Assembly: GCA_030141605.1 (NCBI GenBank)
Contig: JAQGDQ010002394.1
Coordinates: forward strand, 57,801 to 121,800
Direction: 5' to 3'
Source of the DNA: Tubiluchus corallicola
Taxonomy: Eukaryota > Priapulida > Priapulimorpha > Priapulimorphida > Tubiluchidae
DNA length: 64,000 nt
The notes under the pieces: generated by a model
Told to the model about the DNA's origin: nothing
Seen by the model: the letters and a program-made list of their open reading frames with translations, nothing else
The model's database searches: none
Shown: positions 39,099-47,219 of the stretch, in pieces
Layout: every line of letters starts with the position of its first letter
Position numbering within the stretch: the stretch's first letter is position 1
Position numbers and translations under genes: made by a program

Positions 39099-39680
39099 CT
39101 ATTTTTTGTGTTTTTCTTTTTTCTTTTCTTTTAGGGTTTGGTTATATTCTTTTTCGGCTTTTTTATGAGTTTTTTGTATGGCTTTTGTGTTATTAGGAGT
39201 AGAATTATTTTGACTGTCTGTAGAGGTTTCATCTTTTTTTCTATATTTCTGCTGTTTTTTGAGGTTTAAATAATTATGGTAATCTTTAGCACCTTCTTTA
39301 TTAGTCTTTTGTATTCGTTTAGAGTTGCTGGGTTTGGGGTTGGTGTTTATTTGACTATGTGCAGGTGTTTCATCTTTTTTTCTATACTTTTGCTGTCTTT
39401 TAATGTTTAGATAGTTGTGGTAATTTTTAGAGGCTTTTTTATGAGTTTTTCGTATGGCTTTTGTATTGTTTTTGTACAATAAGTCTTCTATGCTATTAGG
39501 GTCTTCGGGAGTATCTTTTTGCTGTTGTTTTTCGGGAAATATTTTTGAATATAGTTTAACGAAGAAATTGGTTTTTTCATTTGTTGTTTCTTGGGTATAG
39601 GTATGTTGTTTAGAAGTAAAAATAAACAGTAGTATCGCAACAAGATATTTTATTTTCACTGTTTTTGTTTTTTTTGCCAA
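39099..39680 (-). CDS. Exported Lys-rich protein with three internal repeats
   Basis: I do not recognise this 193 aa protein. Residues 10-29 look like a signal peptide. After a polar spacer it carries three copies of a unit of about 30 residues, at about 72-105, 120-152 and 164-193, with a period near 46-48. The shared core is NTKAIxKTHKKAxKxYHNYL followed, in the first two copies, by KQQKYRKKDET. It is very basic (Lys-Lys clusters) and would be unstructured or helical. Its start overlaps the glnS end by 25 bases, so co-transcription with glnS is likely. Binding to nucleic acid, surface polysaccharide or LPS is only a guess. Confidence 0.75.
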   Translation of the reverse strand: MAKKTKTVKIKYLVAILLFIFTSKQHTYTQETTNEKTNFFVKLYSKIFPEKQQQKDTPEDPNSIEDLLYKNNTKAIRKTHKKASKNYHNYLNIKRQQKYRKKDETPAHSQINTNPKPSNSKRIQKTNKEGAKDYHNYLNLKKQQKYRKKDETSTDSQNNSTPNNTKAIQKTHKKAEKEYNQTLKEKKKEKHKK

Positions 39681-41347
39681 GTGTCTCTTAGTCCTATTGT
39701 TTTATTAAGGATAAGGTTTTCAGGAGTGCTGGTAGTGTCGAGGGTGAAGTATCCGTGTCTAATGAATTGAAATTTGTCCCCTATTTGAGCATTTTGTATA
39801 TTTTTTTCTATGCAAGCATTTTGTATAATGTTTAGTGAACTTGGATTGATGTATTCAGTAAAATCTATGTTTTTGTCTTTATCGGGTGCGGGATGGTTGA
39901 ATAGTCTATCGTATTGATTGATGGTTGCTTTGGCAGTATGTTGGCTAGATAACCAGTGTAGGGTTCCTTTTACCTTTTTTTTGCTTTCGGGCGTTCCACT
40001 TCCACTTTTGCTTTTGGGGTCATAGGTGCAGTGTACTTCTGTAATATTACCACTTTCATCTGCTTTATAATCTATGCATTTGATAATGTAGGCGTTCATT
40101 AACCTTACTTCTTTATCAGGTGCGAGACGAAAGTATTTTTTTGGAGGGTCTATATTAAAATCTTCTCTTTCTATGTATAGTGTACGTGTAAAATATAAAG
40201 TGCGTTTCCCTGTTGTAGGGTCTTCGGGGTTATTAGGGGCTTGTAAAATTTCTTCTTCTCCTTCGGGATAGTTGGTGATGATGAGTTTTATGGGATCTAA
40301 TACGGCAAACAGTCTTTGTGCTGTTTTGTTAAGGTCTTCGCGGATGCAGTGTTCTAATAGAGAAACGTCTATGATGTTCTCGCGTTTAGAAACTCCTATT
40401 TTGTCGCTAAAATTTTTGATGGCTTGTGCTGTATATCCTCTTTTTCGCAAGCCTGCCATGGTGGGCATTCGTGGGTCGTCCCAGCCTGCTACATAGTTGC
40501 TCTCAATGAGTTGTAATAGTTTTCGTTTGCTCATTATGGTGTAGGAAAGGTTAAGGCGTGAAAACTCTATTTGTTGTGGTTGATGCGGAACAAGGTTTTT
40601 GTTGAGCCATTCGTAAAGGGGGCGGTGTACTTCAAACTCTAATGTGCAGATGGAGTGTGTAATACCTTCTATAGAGTCGGATATACCGTGTGCAAAATCA
40701 TACATCGGATATATGTTCCATTCGTTTCCTGTGTGGTGGTGAGATGTTTTAAGTATTCTATATAGTGCGGGGTCTCTCATATGCATATTGGGAGATGCCA
40801 TATCTATTTTTGCTCGCAATAGTTTTGACCCTTCGGGGTGTTTGCCTTCTTTCATCTCTTGAAATAGGGTGAAATTCTCTTCTATGGGTCTGTTTCGGTA
40901 AGGGCTTTCTTTTCCTGCTTTTGTGGGGGTGCCTTTGTCTCTCTTTATTTCTTCAGGTGTTTGTTCGCACACGTAGGCTTTGCCTTGTTGTATGAGTTTG
41001 AGAGCAAGTTTGTATAACTGCTCAAAATAATCGGAGGTATAGTGTATAGGCTCTTCCCACTGGTAGCCAAGCCATTGAATGTCTTTTTTGATGGCGTTGA
41101 CGTATTTTTCTTCTTCTTTGGCAGGATTGGTGTCGTCGAAACGAAGGTTACATTTTCCGTTATATTTTTTTGCTAGTTCAAAGTTGAGACAAATAGACTT
41201 AGCGTGTCCTATGTGTAAATATCCATTGGGTTCAGGAGGGAAGCGGGTATGGACTTTCTGGTTGTATTTTCCTGTGTTGTTATCTTCCTCTATAATTTGT
41301 TCTATGAAATTTAAAGAAGGGATAGTTTCTTTTTTACTTTCGTCCAT
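39656..41347 (-). CDS. glnS: Glutaminyl-tRNA synthetase
   Basis: A 563 aa class I synthetase. The HIGH motif is in PPEPNGYLHIGHAKS and the KMSKS equivalent is IMSKR; the GlnRS-type sequence GWDDPRMPTMAGLRKRGY and the C-terminal anticodon-binding beta barrels are present. Having GlnRS means Gln-tRNA need not be made only through the amidotransferase route. It has a TAnnTTTG box upstream. Confidence 0.96.
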   Translation of the reverse strand: MDESKKETIPSLNFIEQIIEEDNNTGKYNQKVHTRFPPEPNGYLHIGHAKSICLNFELAKKYNGKCNLRFDDTNPAKEEEKYVNAIKKDIQWLGYQWEEPIHYTSDYFEQLYKLALKLIQQGKAYVCEQTPEEIKRDKGTPTKAGKESPYRNRPIEENFTLFQEMKEGKHPEGSKLLRAKIDMASPNMHMRDPALYRILKTSHHHTGNEWNIYPMYDFAHGISDSIEGITHSICTLEFEVHRPLYEWLNKNLVPHQPQQIEFSRLNLSYTIMSKRKLLQLIESNYVAGWDDPRMPTMAGLRKRGYTAQAIKNFSDKIGVSKRENIIDVSLLEHCIREDLNKTAQRLFAVLDPIKLIITNYPEGEEEILQAPNNPEDPTTGKRTLYFTRTLYIEREDFNIDPPKKYFRLAPDKEVRLMNAYIIKCIDYKADESGNITEVHCTYDPKSKSGSGTPESKKKVKGTLHWLSSQHTAKATINQYDRLFNHPAPDKDKNIDFTEYINPSSLNIIQNACIEKNIQNAQIGDKFQFIRHGYFTLDTTSTPENLILNKTIGLRDTWQKKQKQ

Positions 41348-41385
41348 TTATTTTTTGTGATGTTATGTATTACATTTGTAGTTTG

Positions 41386-41393
41386 CAAAGTTA
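41386..41393 (-). promoter_or_regulatory. -7 box (TAACTTTG) for glnS
   Basis: TAACTTTG on the minus strand matches TAnnTTTG; predicted start near 41381, about 34 bases before the glnS ATG. Confidence 0.6.
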
Positions 41394-41432
41394 CTATTTT
41401 TTTAGTTTAATTTTTTTTAATGGTTTTTCTTT

Positions 41433-41786
41433 ATGGGTTTGATTGAAATAAAGGGAATGACATTTTATGCTTTTCACGGTCATTTTGATGTAGAACAAGT
41501 AGTGGGAAATCAATTTCTTGTTGATTTGGAATTGAAGACAGATTGTAAAAAGGCTTCAATGTCGGATGATTTAAAGGATGCTTTGAATTATCAAAAAGCA
41601 TATAAGTTGGTGAAGAAAGTAATGGATACTACTAAGTCTTATTTGCTGGAAAATGTTTGTGAGAATATTTTAAATACTTTGCATAGCGAGTTTTCTAACT
41701 TGGAAAAGGCAAAGGTAAGGGTATGTAAAGTAAATCCTCCTATGGGAGGAGAGATTGATAGGGTGTGTGTGTCTTTAGAAAGGTGA
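41433..41786 (+). CDS. folB: Dihydroneopterin aldolase
   Basis: A 117 aa folate-pathway enzyme that splits 7,8-dihydroneopterin. The N-terminal FYAFHGHFDVEQVVGNQF holds the catalytic-site Glu, and the C-terminal VNPPMGGEIDRVCV with the preceding Lys completes the active site. It is divergent from glnS and is followed by a strong hairpin. Confidence 0.93.
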   Translation: MGLIEIKGMTFYAFHGHFDVEQVVGNQFLVDLELKTDCKKASMSDDLKDALNYQKAYKLVKKVMDTTKSYLLENVCENILNTLHSEFSNLEKAKVRVCKVNPPMGGEIDRVCVSLER

Positions 41787-41848
41787 AGTTGCTAGTGTTA
41801 TAGAAGTATATTGGTATTTACTTAAAATGAATGTTTTATGTAAGTATA

Positions 41849-41886
41849 GGGGGAGGTCTATCTCTTATTAGAGATAGACCTCTCCC
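41849..41886. terminator. Strong hairpin between convergent genes
   Basis: A stem of about 17 bp (one G-U pair) with a TATT loop: GGGGGAGGTCTATCTCT pairs with AGAGATAGACCTCTCCC. Six T follow at 41894-41900 on the plus strand after a short gap. It lies between folB (plus) and the Spy-like gene (minus) and can serve both directions. Confidence 0.8.
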
Positions 41887-41906
41887 CTAGAATATTTTTT
41901 TAAGTG

Positions 41907-42413
41907 TTATTGACGATGGTAATTTGGTTTTTTTTGACAGCCCATTCCCATTCCCATTCCCATTCCCATTCCTTGTAATTTCATTTTTTGTCCCATTTTC
42001 GCCTTCATCCTATCATAATGCACCTTTTGTTCTTTGGTTAGTAGGCTTCTTACTTCTACTGATGTTTTGACGTGTTCTTTCATTATTTTGGTTGTTGTTT
42101 GTCCTACTTGGTCTATCAGCTTATTTACTTCTGTCATATTTACTTTGTCTTGTGTGGTAAGGGTTTGTAGTTTAGCACGTTGTTCGTTGAGTTGGTTTTG
42201 TAGCTGCTGAATATTTGCCATATTTTCTACTTTTAGTTGTTTGATTTGGGTTTGTTGTTGCTCTGTAAGGTCGGGTATCATTCTTTGCATCATTTCTTGA
42301 GGAGAGCAGTTGCCCTTTTTTTGTTTGTGTTCTCCTTCTCCTCTTTGTGCTTTGAGTGTTGTACTTGAAAGAATAACTACAAGTGCAATAAGTGTTAGTT
42401 TTACTGTTTTCAT
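41907..42413 (-). CDS. Spy/CpxP-like periplasmic protein with Met-Gly tail
   Basis: A 168 aa protein with a signal peptide (residues 1-22) and a helical body that keeps the two LTxxQ motifs of the Spy/CpxP family (LTEQQQ near residue 50 and LTKEQK near 125). The C-terminus has GMGMGMGMGMGC and then basic residues, built on a DNA hexamer repeat. The Met/Cys/His content suggests metal binding (inference). It is the last gene of the ECF-sigma operon, so an envelope or metal stress role is likely. Confidence 0.82.
   Translation of the reverse strand: MKTVKLTLIALVVILSSTTLKAQRGEGEHKQKKGNCSPQEMMQRMIPDLTEQQQTQIKQLKVENMANIQQLQNQLNEQRAKLQTLTTQDKVNMTEVNKLIDQVGQTTTKIMKEHVKTSVEVRSLLTKEQKVHYDRMKAKMGQKMKLQGMGMGMGMGMGCQKKPNYHRQ
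41941..41970. repeat. Five tandem CCCATT hexamers inside the Spy-like gene
   Basis: CCCATT is repeated five times without error, giving alternating Met-Gly in the protein. Gain or loss of copies keeps the frame and changes only the tail length. Confidence 0.95.
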
Positions 42414-42455
42414 AATTTTAAAATTTTAATGGTTAATAGTTAATAGTTAATAATA

Positions 42456-42935
42456 TTAGTTAAGTCTATTTCCTTTGGGAGGATGATATTTTTCGCAACT
42501 CATTTTTTGCTCTATAATTTTTTTAAGCTTTTGTTTTTGCATAGTGTTTAATATTTTACTGGTCTGATATATGTGATTATACATTTCTTTTTCAAGGAGT
42601 GTTTGGTTTTGCTTTATTTCTTTTATTAAACTGTCTATAGTTGTTTGTCTGGGTTGTTCTTTTAAGGCTTGGAGTAGGAGCTGTTTTTTATTTTGATTTA
42701 TTTTTATAAAGATGGAATGAAAATCTTCTTTTTTTCTCATTGTTTTTTTTAGTTGTTCTTGTTGACTTGGATTAAGGTTAAGGCTTTTATGTAGAAAATA
42801 ATGCATTTGCGGACGCTTTGCTTCGCGATGTTTTTTGTGATGTGTTGTCCAAAAAAGCGAAAGCATAACAATGTTGGTCAATAATAGCACGATGATTGTG
42901 GCAACAAGTATTTTTTTTGTTTTTAAATGTTTCAT
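42456..42935 (-). CDS. Membrane-anchored periplasmic metal-sensor-like protein
   Basis: A 159 aa protein with one N-terminal membrane helix (about residues 9-30), a His-rich patch just outside it (TTHHKKH), and a helical periplasmic part with LNLNPSQQEQLKK, reminiscent of the CnrX/Spy group. It ends with a Cys/His-containing tail (KMSCEKYHPPKG). It stands between the anti-sigma-like gene and the Spy-like gene. A sensory role upstream of the sigma factor is inferred from context. Confidence 0.7.
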   Translation of the reverse strand: MKHLKTKKILVATIIVLLLTNIVMLSLFWTTHHKKHREAKRPQMHYFLHKSLNLNPSQQEQLKKTMRKKEDFHSIFIKINQNKKQLLLQALKEQPRQTTIDSLIKEIKQNQTLLEKEMYNHIYQTSKILNTMQKQKLKKIIEQKMSCEKYHPPKGNRLN

Positions 42936-42947
42936 TGTTCGTGTTTT

Positions 42948-43256
42948 TTAGTTAAGTAGTGTGTAGTATGTTTGCTCTGTAAAATATGGGTTTTCTTCTG
43001 TTGAAGAAATTAGTTTTGTGTCTTTGTTTACATTTTGGTTGAATAAATATATAGCTGAAAATATATTGATGGCTATAATAATAGCAATAACAACTGGACG
43101 TAAATAGGCGGGTAGAGTAACAAGTGTTTTTTCTTCCTCCATAGTTTTTATTTTTGCTTTTAGCCTTGTGTAGAAGAAATGGTTGGCTTGTATCTTCTTC
43201 CTATTTTCGAGACTGTGAATAGTCTTTTGTATTTTATTTTCTATAATATTTTTCAT
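42948..43256 (-). CDS. Small membrane protein, probable anti-sigma factor
   Basis: A 102 aa protein from the ATG at 43256 (an upstream ATG at 43295 would add 13 residues and almost reach the sigma gene). The N-terminal half is charged and cytoplasmic, there is one membrane helix (about residues 54-75), and a short outside tail. No zinc-type anti-sigma Cys motif is seen. It is located 53 bp after an ECF sigma gene, the usual anti-sigma position; the role is inferred from that alone. Confidence 0.65.
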   Translation of the reverse strand: MKNIIENKIQKTIHSLENRKKIQANHFFYTRLKAKIKTMEEEKTLVTLPAYLRPVVIAIIIAINIFSAIYLFNQNVNKDTKLISSTEENPYFTEQTYYTLLN

Positions 43257-43309
43257 TGTTATTGTGTTTCTATTAGTTGGACGTAGATTTTTCAAAAACC
43301 TTTTATTTT

Positions 43310-43888
43310 TTATTTATAATTTTTCGTATAATAGACTTGTAAATGCTTTTTTAAGTTTTTCTTGGCTCTAAATAGCAAGGATTCAACGGATGGTATGGTA
43401 GTAGACAATGTGGCTGCTATTTCTTTATAGCTCATATCGTTAAACTTGTTCAAAATAAGAACTGTTTTTTGGTTTTGAGATAGTTTGTCTATTGCTGCAT
43501 TAAGGGCTTGTTCTGTTTCTTGGTCTTCTATGACTTTTTGTGGAGTTTCGTTGGTGGATGCGTAAATATTTTGGTCTGCAATGTCTTGAAATGTAATTAG
43601 TCTCTTAACACTGCCAAGGAGTTTTTGAGTTTTCTTTTTTCGCAAGAAGTCGATAGACTTATTAACAGCAATTCTATATATCCACGTAGAAAGTTGGCTG
43701 TCGGCTCGGAAATTATCTAAGGAGTAATATACCTTTATAAATACCTCTTGGGCTATGTCTTCAGCATCTTCTATGTTGTGAACATAGCCGTAGCAAATAT
43801 TGACAATAGAATCTTTGCGTTCTTCTACCAGTTTTTGGAAATTTGTTTTTTCTTTTATTGTAGTGGTCTTTCTCAAAGTGTTTTCCAC
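43310..43888 (-). CDS. ECF-type RNA polymerase sigma factor
   Basis: A 192 aa sigma-70 family protein. Region 2 shows DAEDIAQEVFIKVYYSLDNF and STWIYRIAVNKSIDFLRKK, and region 4 shows the helix-turn-helix MSYKEIAATLSTTIPSVESLLFRAKKNLKK. The start is a GTG at 43888 with no better ATG near it; a run of six C precedes it on the sense strand. Gene order sigma, small membrane protein, metal-sensor-like protein, Spy-like protein suggests an envelope or metal stress regulon. Confidence 0.93.
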   Translation of the reverse strand: MENTLRKTTTIKEKTNFQKLVEERKDSIVNICYGYVHNIEDAEDIAQEVFIKVYYSLDNFRADSQLSTWIYRIAVNKSIDFLRKKKTQKLLGSVKRLITFQDIADQNIYASTNETPQKVIEDQETEQALNAAIDKLSQNQKTVLILNKFNDMSYKEIAATLSTTIPSVESLLFRAKKNLKKHLQVYYTKNYK

Positions 43889-44232
43889 GTATTGGGGGGT
43901 ATTATTTTTTTAAAAAATTTCTCTTTCACAGTTTGACGTATTTCTTGAAAGTTCCTTGTGAAATTTTTTAAATAAGTGATAAATGTAGTGTTTATTAACG
44001 ACTTTTGGGTTACATATTAAGAATTAAAAACTGGGAATAAGTGGTGTGTTGTGTGCTGCTTGGCGATGAATTGTTCTTAGTAAGATGAAACTTCATTATT
44101 TTTGTTTCAACATAAATCAATTGACCTGTGTTGTTACGGCACACTGCAAAATGTTAGTTCATTGAAATAGGTTCTGCTGTAAAGTCTTCTTTTGAGGTAT
44201 TTTAACTTCATATGACTTCAAAAGAATATTTT
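43889..44232. other. Gene-free interval between the sigma operon and surE
   Basis: About 340 bases with no ORF that looks coding. It holds one additional TAnnTTTG match (TATTTTTG, 44097-44104, plus) that could start a longer surE transcript, and no TAnnTTTG box in front of the sigma gene, which may be read by its own product. Confidence 0.5.
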
Positions 44233-44240
44233 TATCTTTG
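44233..44240 (+). promoter_or_regulatory. -7 box (TATCTTTG) for surE-lpxB-gldFG
   Basis: TATCTTTG matches TAnnTTTG; predicted start near 44245, about 21 bases before the ATG at 44266. It lies inside the longer ORF beginning at 44212, which argues for the later start. Confidence 0.6.
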
Positions 44241-44265
44241 CACATACACAAATATATATAGCGAT

Positions 44266-45039
44266 ATGAATCAGGTCAAACCTCTGATACTTATTACCAA
44301 TGATGATGGTGTAGAAGCAAAAGGCATTAAAAGATTAACGGAAGCAGTGCAGGACCTTGCTGATGTTATAATAGTAGCACCTCACGAGGGTAATTCTGGT
44401 ATGTCGCACGCTATTACCACAAAAGTACCTATTAGGGTAGAAAAACTGTCGGAAATAGAAGGTCTGACCATTTATGCCTGCACAGGTACACCAGTCGACT
44501 GTGTAAAGGTAGCACTAAACAAACTTACATCCCGCAAGCCCGACCTTATACTTTCAGGCATTAACCACGGTTCTAATTCCTCTATCAGTGTTATCTATTC
44601 TGGTACTATGGCAGGAGCTATGGAAGGAGCTTTGAATAATGTACCTTCCATAGGCTTTTCATTGTTAGACCACTCAGAAGATGCCGATTTTTCTCATGCT
44701 ATAAAGTACATAAAACAAATAGTGGTAGAAACGTTGCAAAGGAGTTCTCAATCTAATATTTGCCTCAATGTAAATATACCTATTTATACGACCCAAGAGA
44801 TAAAGGGCATAAAAGTGTGCCGACAAACTAAGGGAGTATGGGCAGAAGAGCTTGATCATCGTAAAGACCCTTTTGGAAAGGACTATTACTGGCTGACGGG
44901 CTATCTTAATAATCACGAGGAGGATACAAAAGATACTGACGAATGGGCTTTGAAAAATAACTATATCTCTGTGGTGCCTGTGCATACTGACCTTACAGCT
45001 TACAAGGTAATGGACGAGATAAAAATGTGGAATTTATGA
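44266..45039 (+). CDS. surE: 5'-nucleotidase SurE
   Basis: A 257 aa metal-dependent nucleotidase. The metal pair is in LILITNDDGV, followed by APHEGNSGMSHAIT and the SGINHGSN loop. I use the ATG at 44266 (MNQVKPLILITNDDG); an ATG at 44212 would add 18 residues and lies upstream of the promoter box. The stop overlaps the next start as ATGA. Confidence 0.95.
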   Translation: MNQVKPLILITNDDGVEAKGIKRLTEAVQDLADVIIVAPHEGNSGMSHAITTKVPIRVEKLSEIEGLTIYACTGTPVDCVKVALNKLTSRKPDLILSGINHGSNSSISVIYSGTMAGAMEGALNNVPSIGFSLLDHSEDADFSHAIKYIKQIVVETLQRSSQSNICLNVNIPIYTTQEIKGIKVCRQTKGVWAEELDHRKDPFGKDYYWLTGYLNNHEEDTKDTDEWALKNNYISVVPVHTDLTAYKVMDEIKMWNL

Positions 45040-45341
45040 ACGAGGAAAAAAAAGTATCAAAGTATGATACGTTCTTGGTGGGCATTTTAACGGGACTACT
45101 TGTACCTGCTATTGTGTTTTTTATTGTTACTGCTATTTGGTTTTCTAAGGTAGAGAACTCTTCTTTCGAGCAAATAATACAGCTGGGGCTTGCAACTAAG
45201 TTTTTAAGCTTGGCCACTATTCCCAATCTTTTTACTTTCTTTATATTTACTTGCGAATGTAGAGGTTGGATAAAAGCGACAAAAGGACTGGTGAGTGTTA
45301 CTATTTTATTAGGAATATTAATCTTTATATTTGCTGTATAA
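45036..45341 (+). CDS. Small membrane protein between surE and lpxB
   Basis: A 101 aa protein with three hydrophobic helices (about residues 14-36, 55-70 and 78-98) and no motif I know. Both ends are coupled: ATGA overlap with surE and TAATG overlap with lpxB. A role linked to lipid A or envelope synthesis is suggested only by position. Confidence 0.8.
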   Translation: MNEEKKVSKYDTFLVGILTGLLVPAIVFFIVTAIWFSKVENSSFEQIIQLGLATKFLSLATIPNLFTFFIFTCECRGWIKATKGLVSVTILLGILIFIFAV

Positions 45342-46483
45342 TGAAGTATTTTATCATAGCGGGTGAAGTATCGGGTGATTTGCAGGTGTCTAAGATAATG
45401 CGCTATTTAAAGAAAGTAGACAAAGAAGCTGATTTTAGGTATATGGGGGGAGATTTGATGCAAGCGGAAGGAGGAACATTAATAAAACATATTAAGGAAA
45501 TGGCTTTTATGTGGTTTGTCGATGTTTTGATGAATCTTAGAACCATAAAGCGAACCTTAGACCTCTGTAAAAGGGAACTACTGAACTACAAGCCCGATGT
45601 GTTGATATTGGTAGATTATCCTAGTTTCAATTTTCGTATGGCTAAATTTGCCAAGCAGCATAAGGTCAAAGTATATTATTTTATACCTCCTAAAATATGG
45701 GCGTGGAAAGAGTATCGCATCAAACAAATAAAGCGAAATGTAGATAAAATATTTAGCATATTGCCTTTTGAAGTGGAATTTTATAAAGGACACAACTACC
45801 CTATCAACTACATAGGCAATCCATTAGTAGATAATATAGATGAACGTAGTTATAAAGATGAGACTTTCTCTACTTTTCTTCAACGAAATAAAATAATTGA
45901 TAAACGTTCTATTGTGGCTTTACTTTCGGGCAGCAGAAAGCAAGAGATAAAAAAAATATTGCCTGTAATGTTGAAGATGATAAAAAAATTTCCTCAATAC
46001 CAATTCATTATAGCAGGTGTAAAAACTATTCCAAAAGAATTGTATAGTAAATTGACAAAAGACTACGATGTGAAAATCATATATGACGAAACCTACCCAT
46101 TGTTACAGCAGGCAAAAGCTGCATTGGTAACTTCGGGTACCGCTACATTAGAAACTGCCTTATTGAATGTGCCGCAGGTAGTATGCTACAAGTTTTTTGG
46201 AGGAAGATTTGCTTATAATCTTTATAGGTTTGTTGCTAATTCGAACTTAAAATATATCTCCCTTGTCAATTTAATAATGAATAAAATGGTAGTTAAAGAG
46301 CTTATACAGCATTATTTAACAGAGGATACTTTGGAAGCAGAAATGAAAAACATACTGGAAAATAAGAGTTATAAGCAACAAATGTTTAATAATTATAAAA
46401 GCCTAAAAAAGAAAGTAGGAGAAAAAGGAGCTGCTGAACGGACAGCTAAATTAATGTATAAATATTTAAAAGAAGGAGTATAA
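45341..46483 (+). CDS. lpxB: Lipid-A-disaccharide synthase
   Basis: A 380 aa GT19 glycosyltransferase that joins UDP-diacylglucosamine and lipid X in lipid A synthesis. It starts MKYFIIAGEVSGDLQ and has the conserved DYPSFNFRMAKFA, PPKIWAWKEYRI, SGSRKQEIKK and TSGTATLETAL segments. The ORF extends upstream to 45266, but the start at 45341 matches the family and gives the TAATG overlap. Confidence 0.96.
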   Translation: MKYFIIAGEVSGDLQVSKIMRYLKKVDKEADFRYMGGDLMQAEGGTLIKHIKEMAFMWFVDVLMNLRTIKRTLDLCKRELLNYKPDVLILVDYPSFNFRMAKFAKQHKVKVYYFIPPKIWAWKEYRIKQIKRNVDKIFSILPFEVEFYKGHNYPINYIGNPLVDNIDERSYKDETFSTFLQRNKIIDKRSIVALLSGSRKQEIKKILPVMLKMIKKFPQYQFIIAGVKTIPKELYSKLTKDYDVKIIYDETYPLLQQAKAALVTSGTATLETALLNVPQVVCYKFFGGRFAYNLYRFVANSNLKYISLVNLIMNKMVVKELIQHYLTEDTLEAEMKNILENKSYKQQMFNNYKSLKKKVGEKGAAERTAKLMYKYLKEGV

Positions 46484-46487
46484 AAGA

Positions 46488-47219
46488 ATGCTTGCATTAC
46501 TCATCAAAGAAATAAATCATTTTTTCAGTTCACTTATAGGGTATATCGTTATTGTTGTGTTTTTGCTTATCAACAGCTTGTTTATTTGGATTATCCCCGG
46601 ACAATATAACATATTAGATACTGGCTACGCCAATCTTGATACACTCTTTTTCCTTGCACCTTGGGTATTTTTATTTCTTATACCTGCTATTACGATGCGG
46701 TTGTTTGCAGAGGAAAAAAAGACTGGAACTTTGGAGCTTCTTCTGGTAAAACCTCTTACAGATTTGCAAATTATACTTGCTAAATATTTATCAGCTTTGC
46801 TTATTGTGGTGCTTTCTATTCTCCCTACGCTTGTATATTTCTATTCCGTGTATCAATTAGGGGCTGAAAAAGGCAATATAGACATAGGTGGTACTTGGGG
46901 TGCTTACATTGGACTATTTTTTCTTGGGGCTATTTATACTGCAATAGGTGTGTTTGCATCGTCTACTACTTCTAATCAAATTGTAGCTTTCATACTATCG
47001 GCCTTGTTGTCTTTCTTCTTTTATGTGGGTTTCGATGCAATTAGCTATGTTCCTTTTTTAAAAAGTATACAAGGTATCATTATCAATTTAGGCATAGAGC
47101 GGTACTACAACTCTATGAGTAGAGGAGTGATAGACTCGCGCGATGTAATATATTCGCTAGCTACTATTACTTTTTTTATAGTACTTACTCAAATATCAAT
47201 CAACAGGAGGAAATGGTAA
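46488..47219 (+). CDS. gldF: ABC-2 type permease GldF
   Basis: A 243 aa permease with six membrane helices and the ABC-2 segment FAEEKKTGTLELLLVKPLTDLQI after the second helix. Together with the next gene it forms the GldF-GldG pair originally defined in gliding Flavobacteria but also present in non-gliding Bacteroidota. The ATPase partner GldA is not in the window, so no gliding claim can be made. The end overlaps gldG by 7 bases. Confidence 0.9.
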   Translation: MLALLIKEINHFFSSLIGYIVIVVFLLINSLFIWIIPGQYNILDTGYANLDTLFFLAPWVFLFLIPAITMRLFAEEKKTGTLELLLVKPLTDLQIILAKYLSALLIVVLSILPTLVYFYSVYQLGAEKGNIDIGGTWGAYIGLFFLGAIYTAIGVFASSTTSNQIVAFILSALLSFFFYVGFDAISYVPFLKSIQGIIINLGIERYYNSMSRGVIDSRDVIYSLATITFFIVLTQISINRRKW

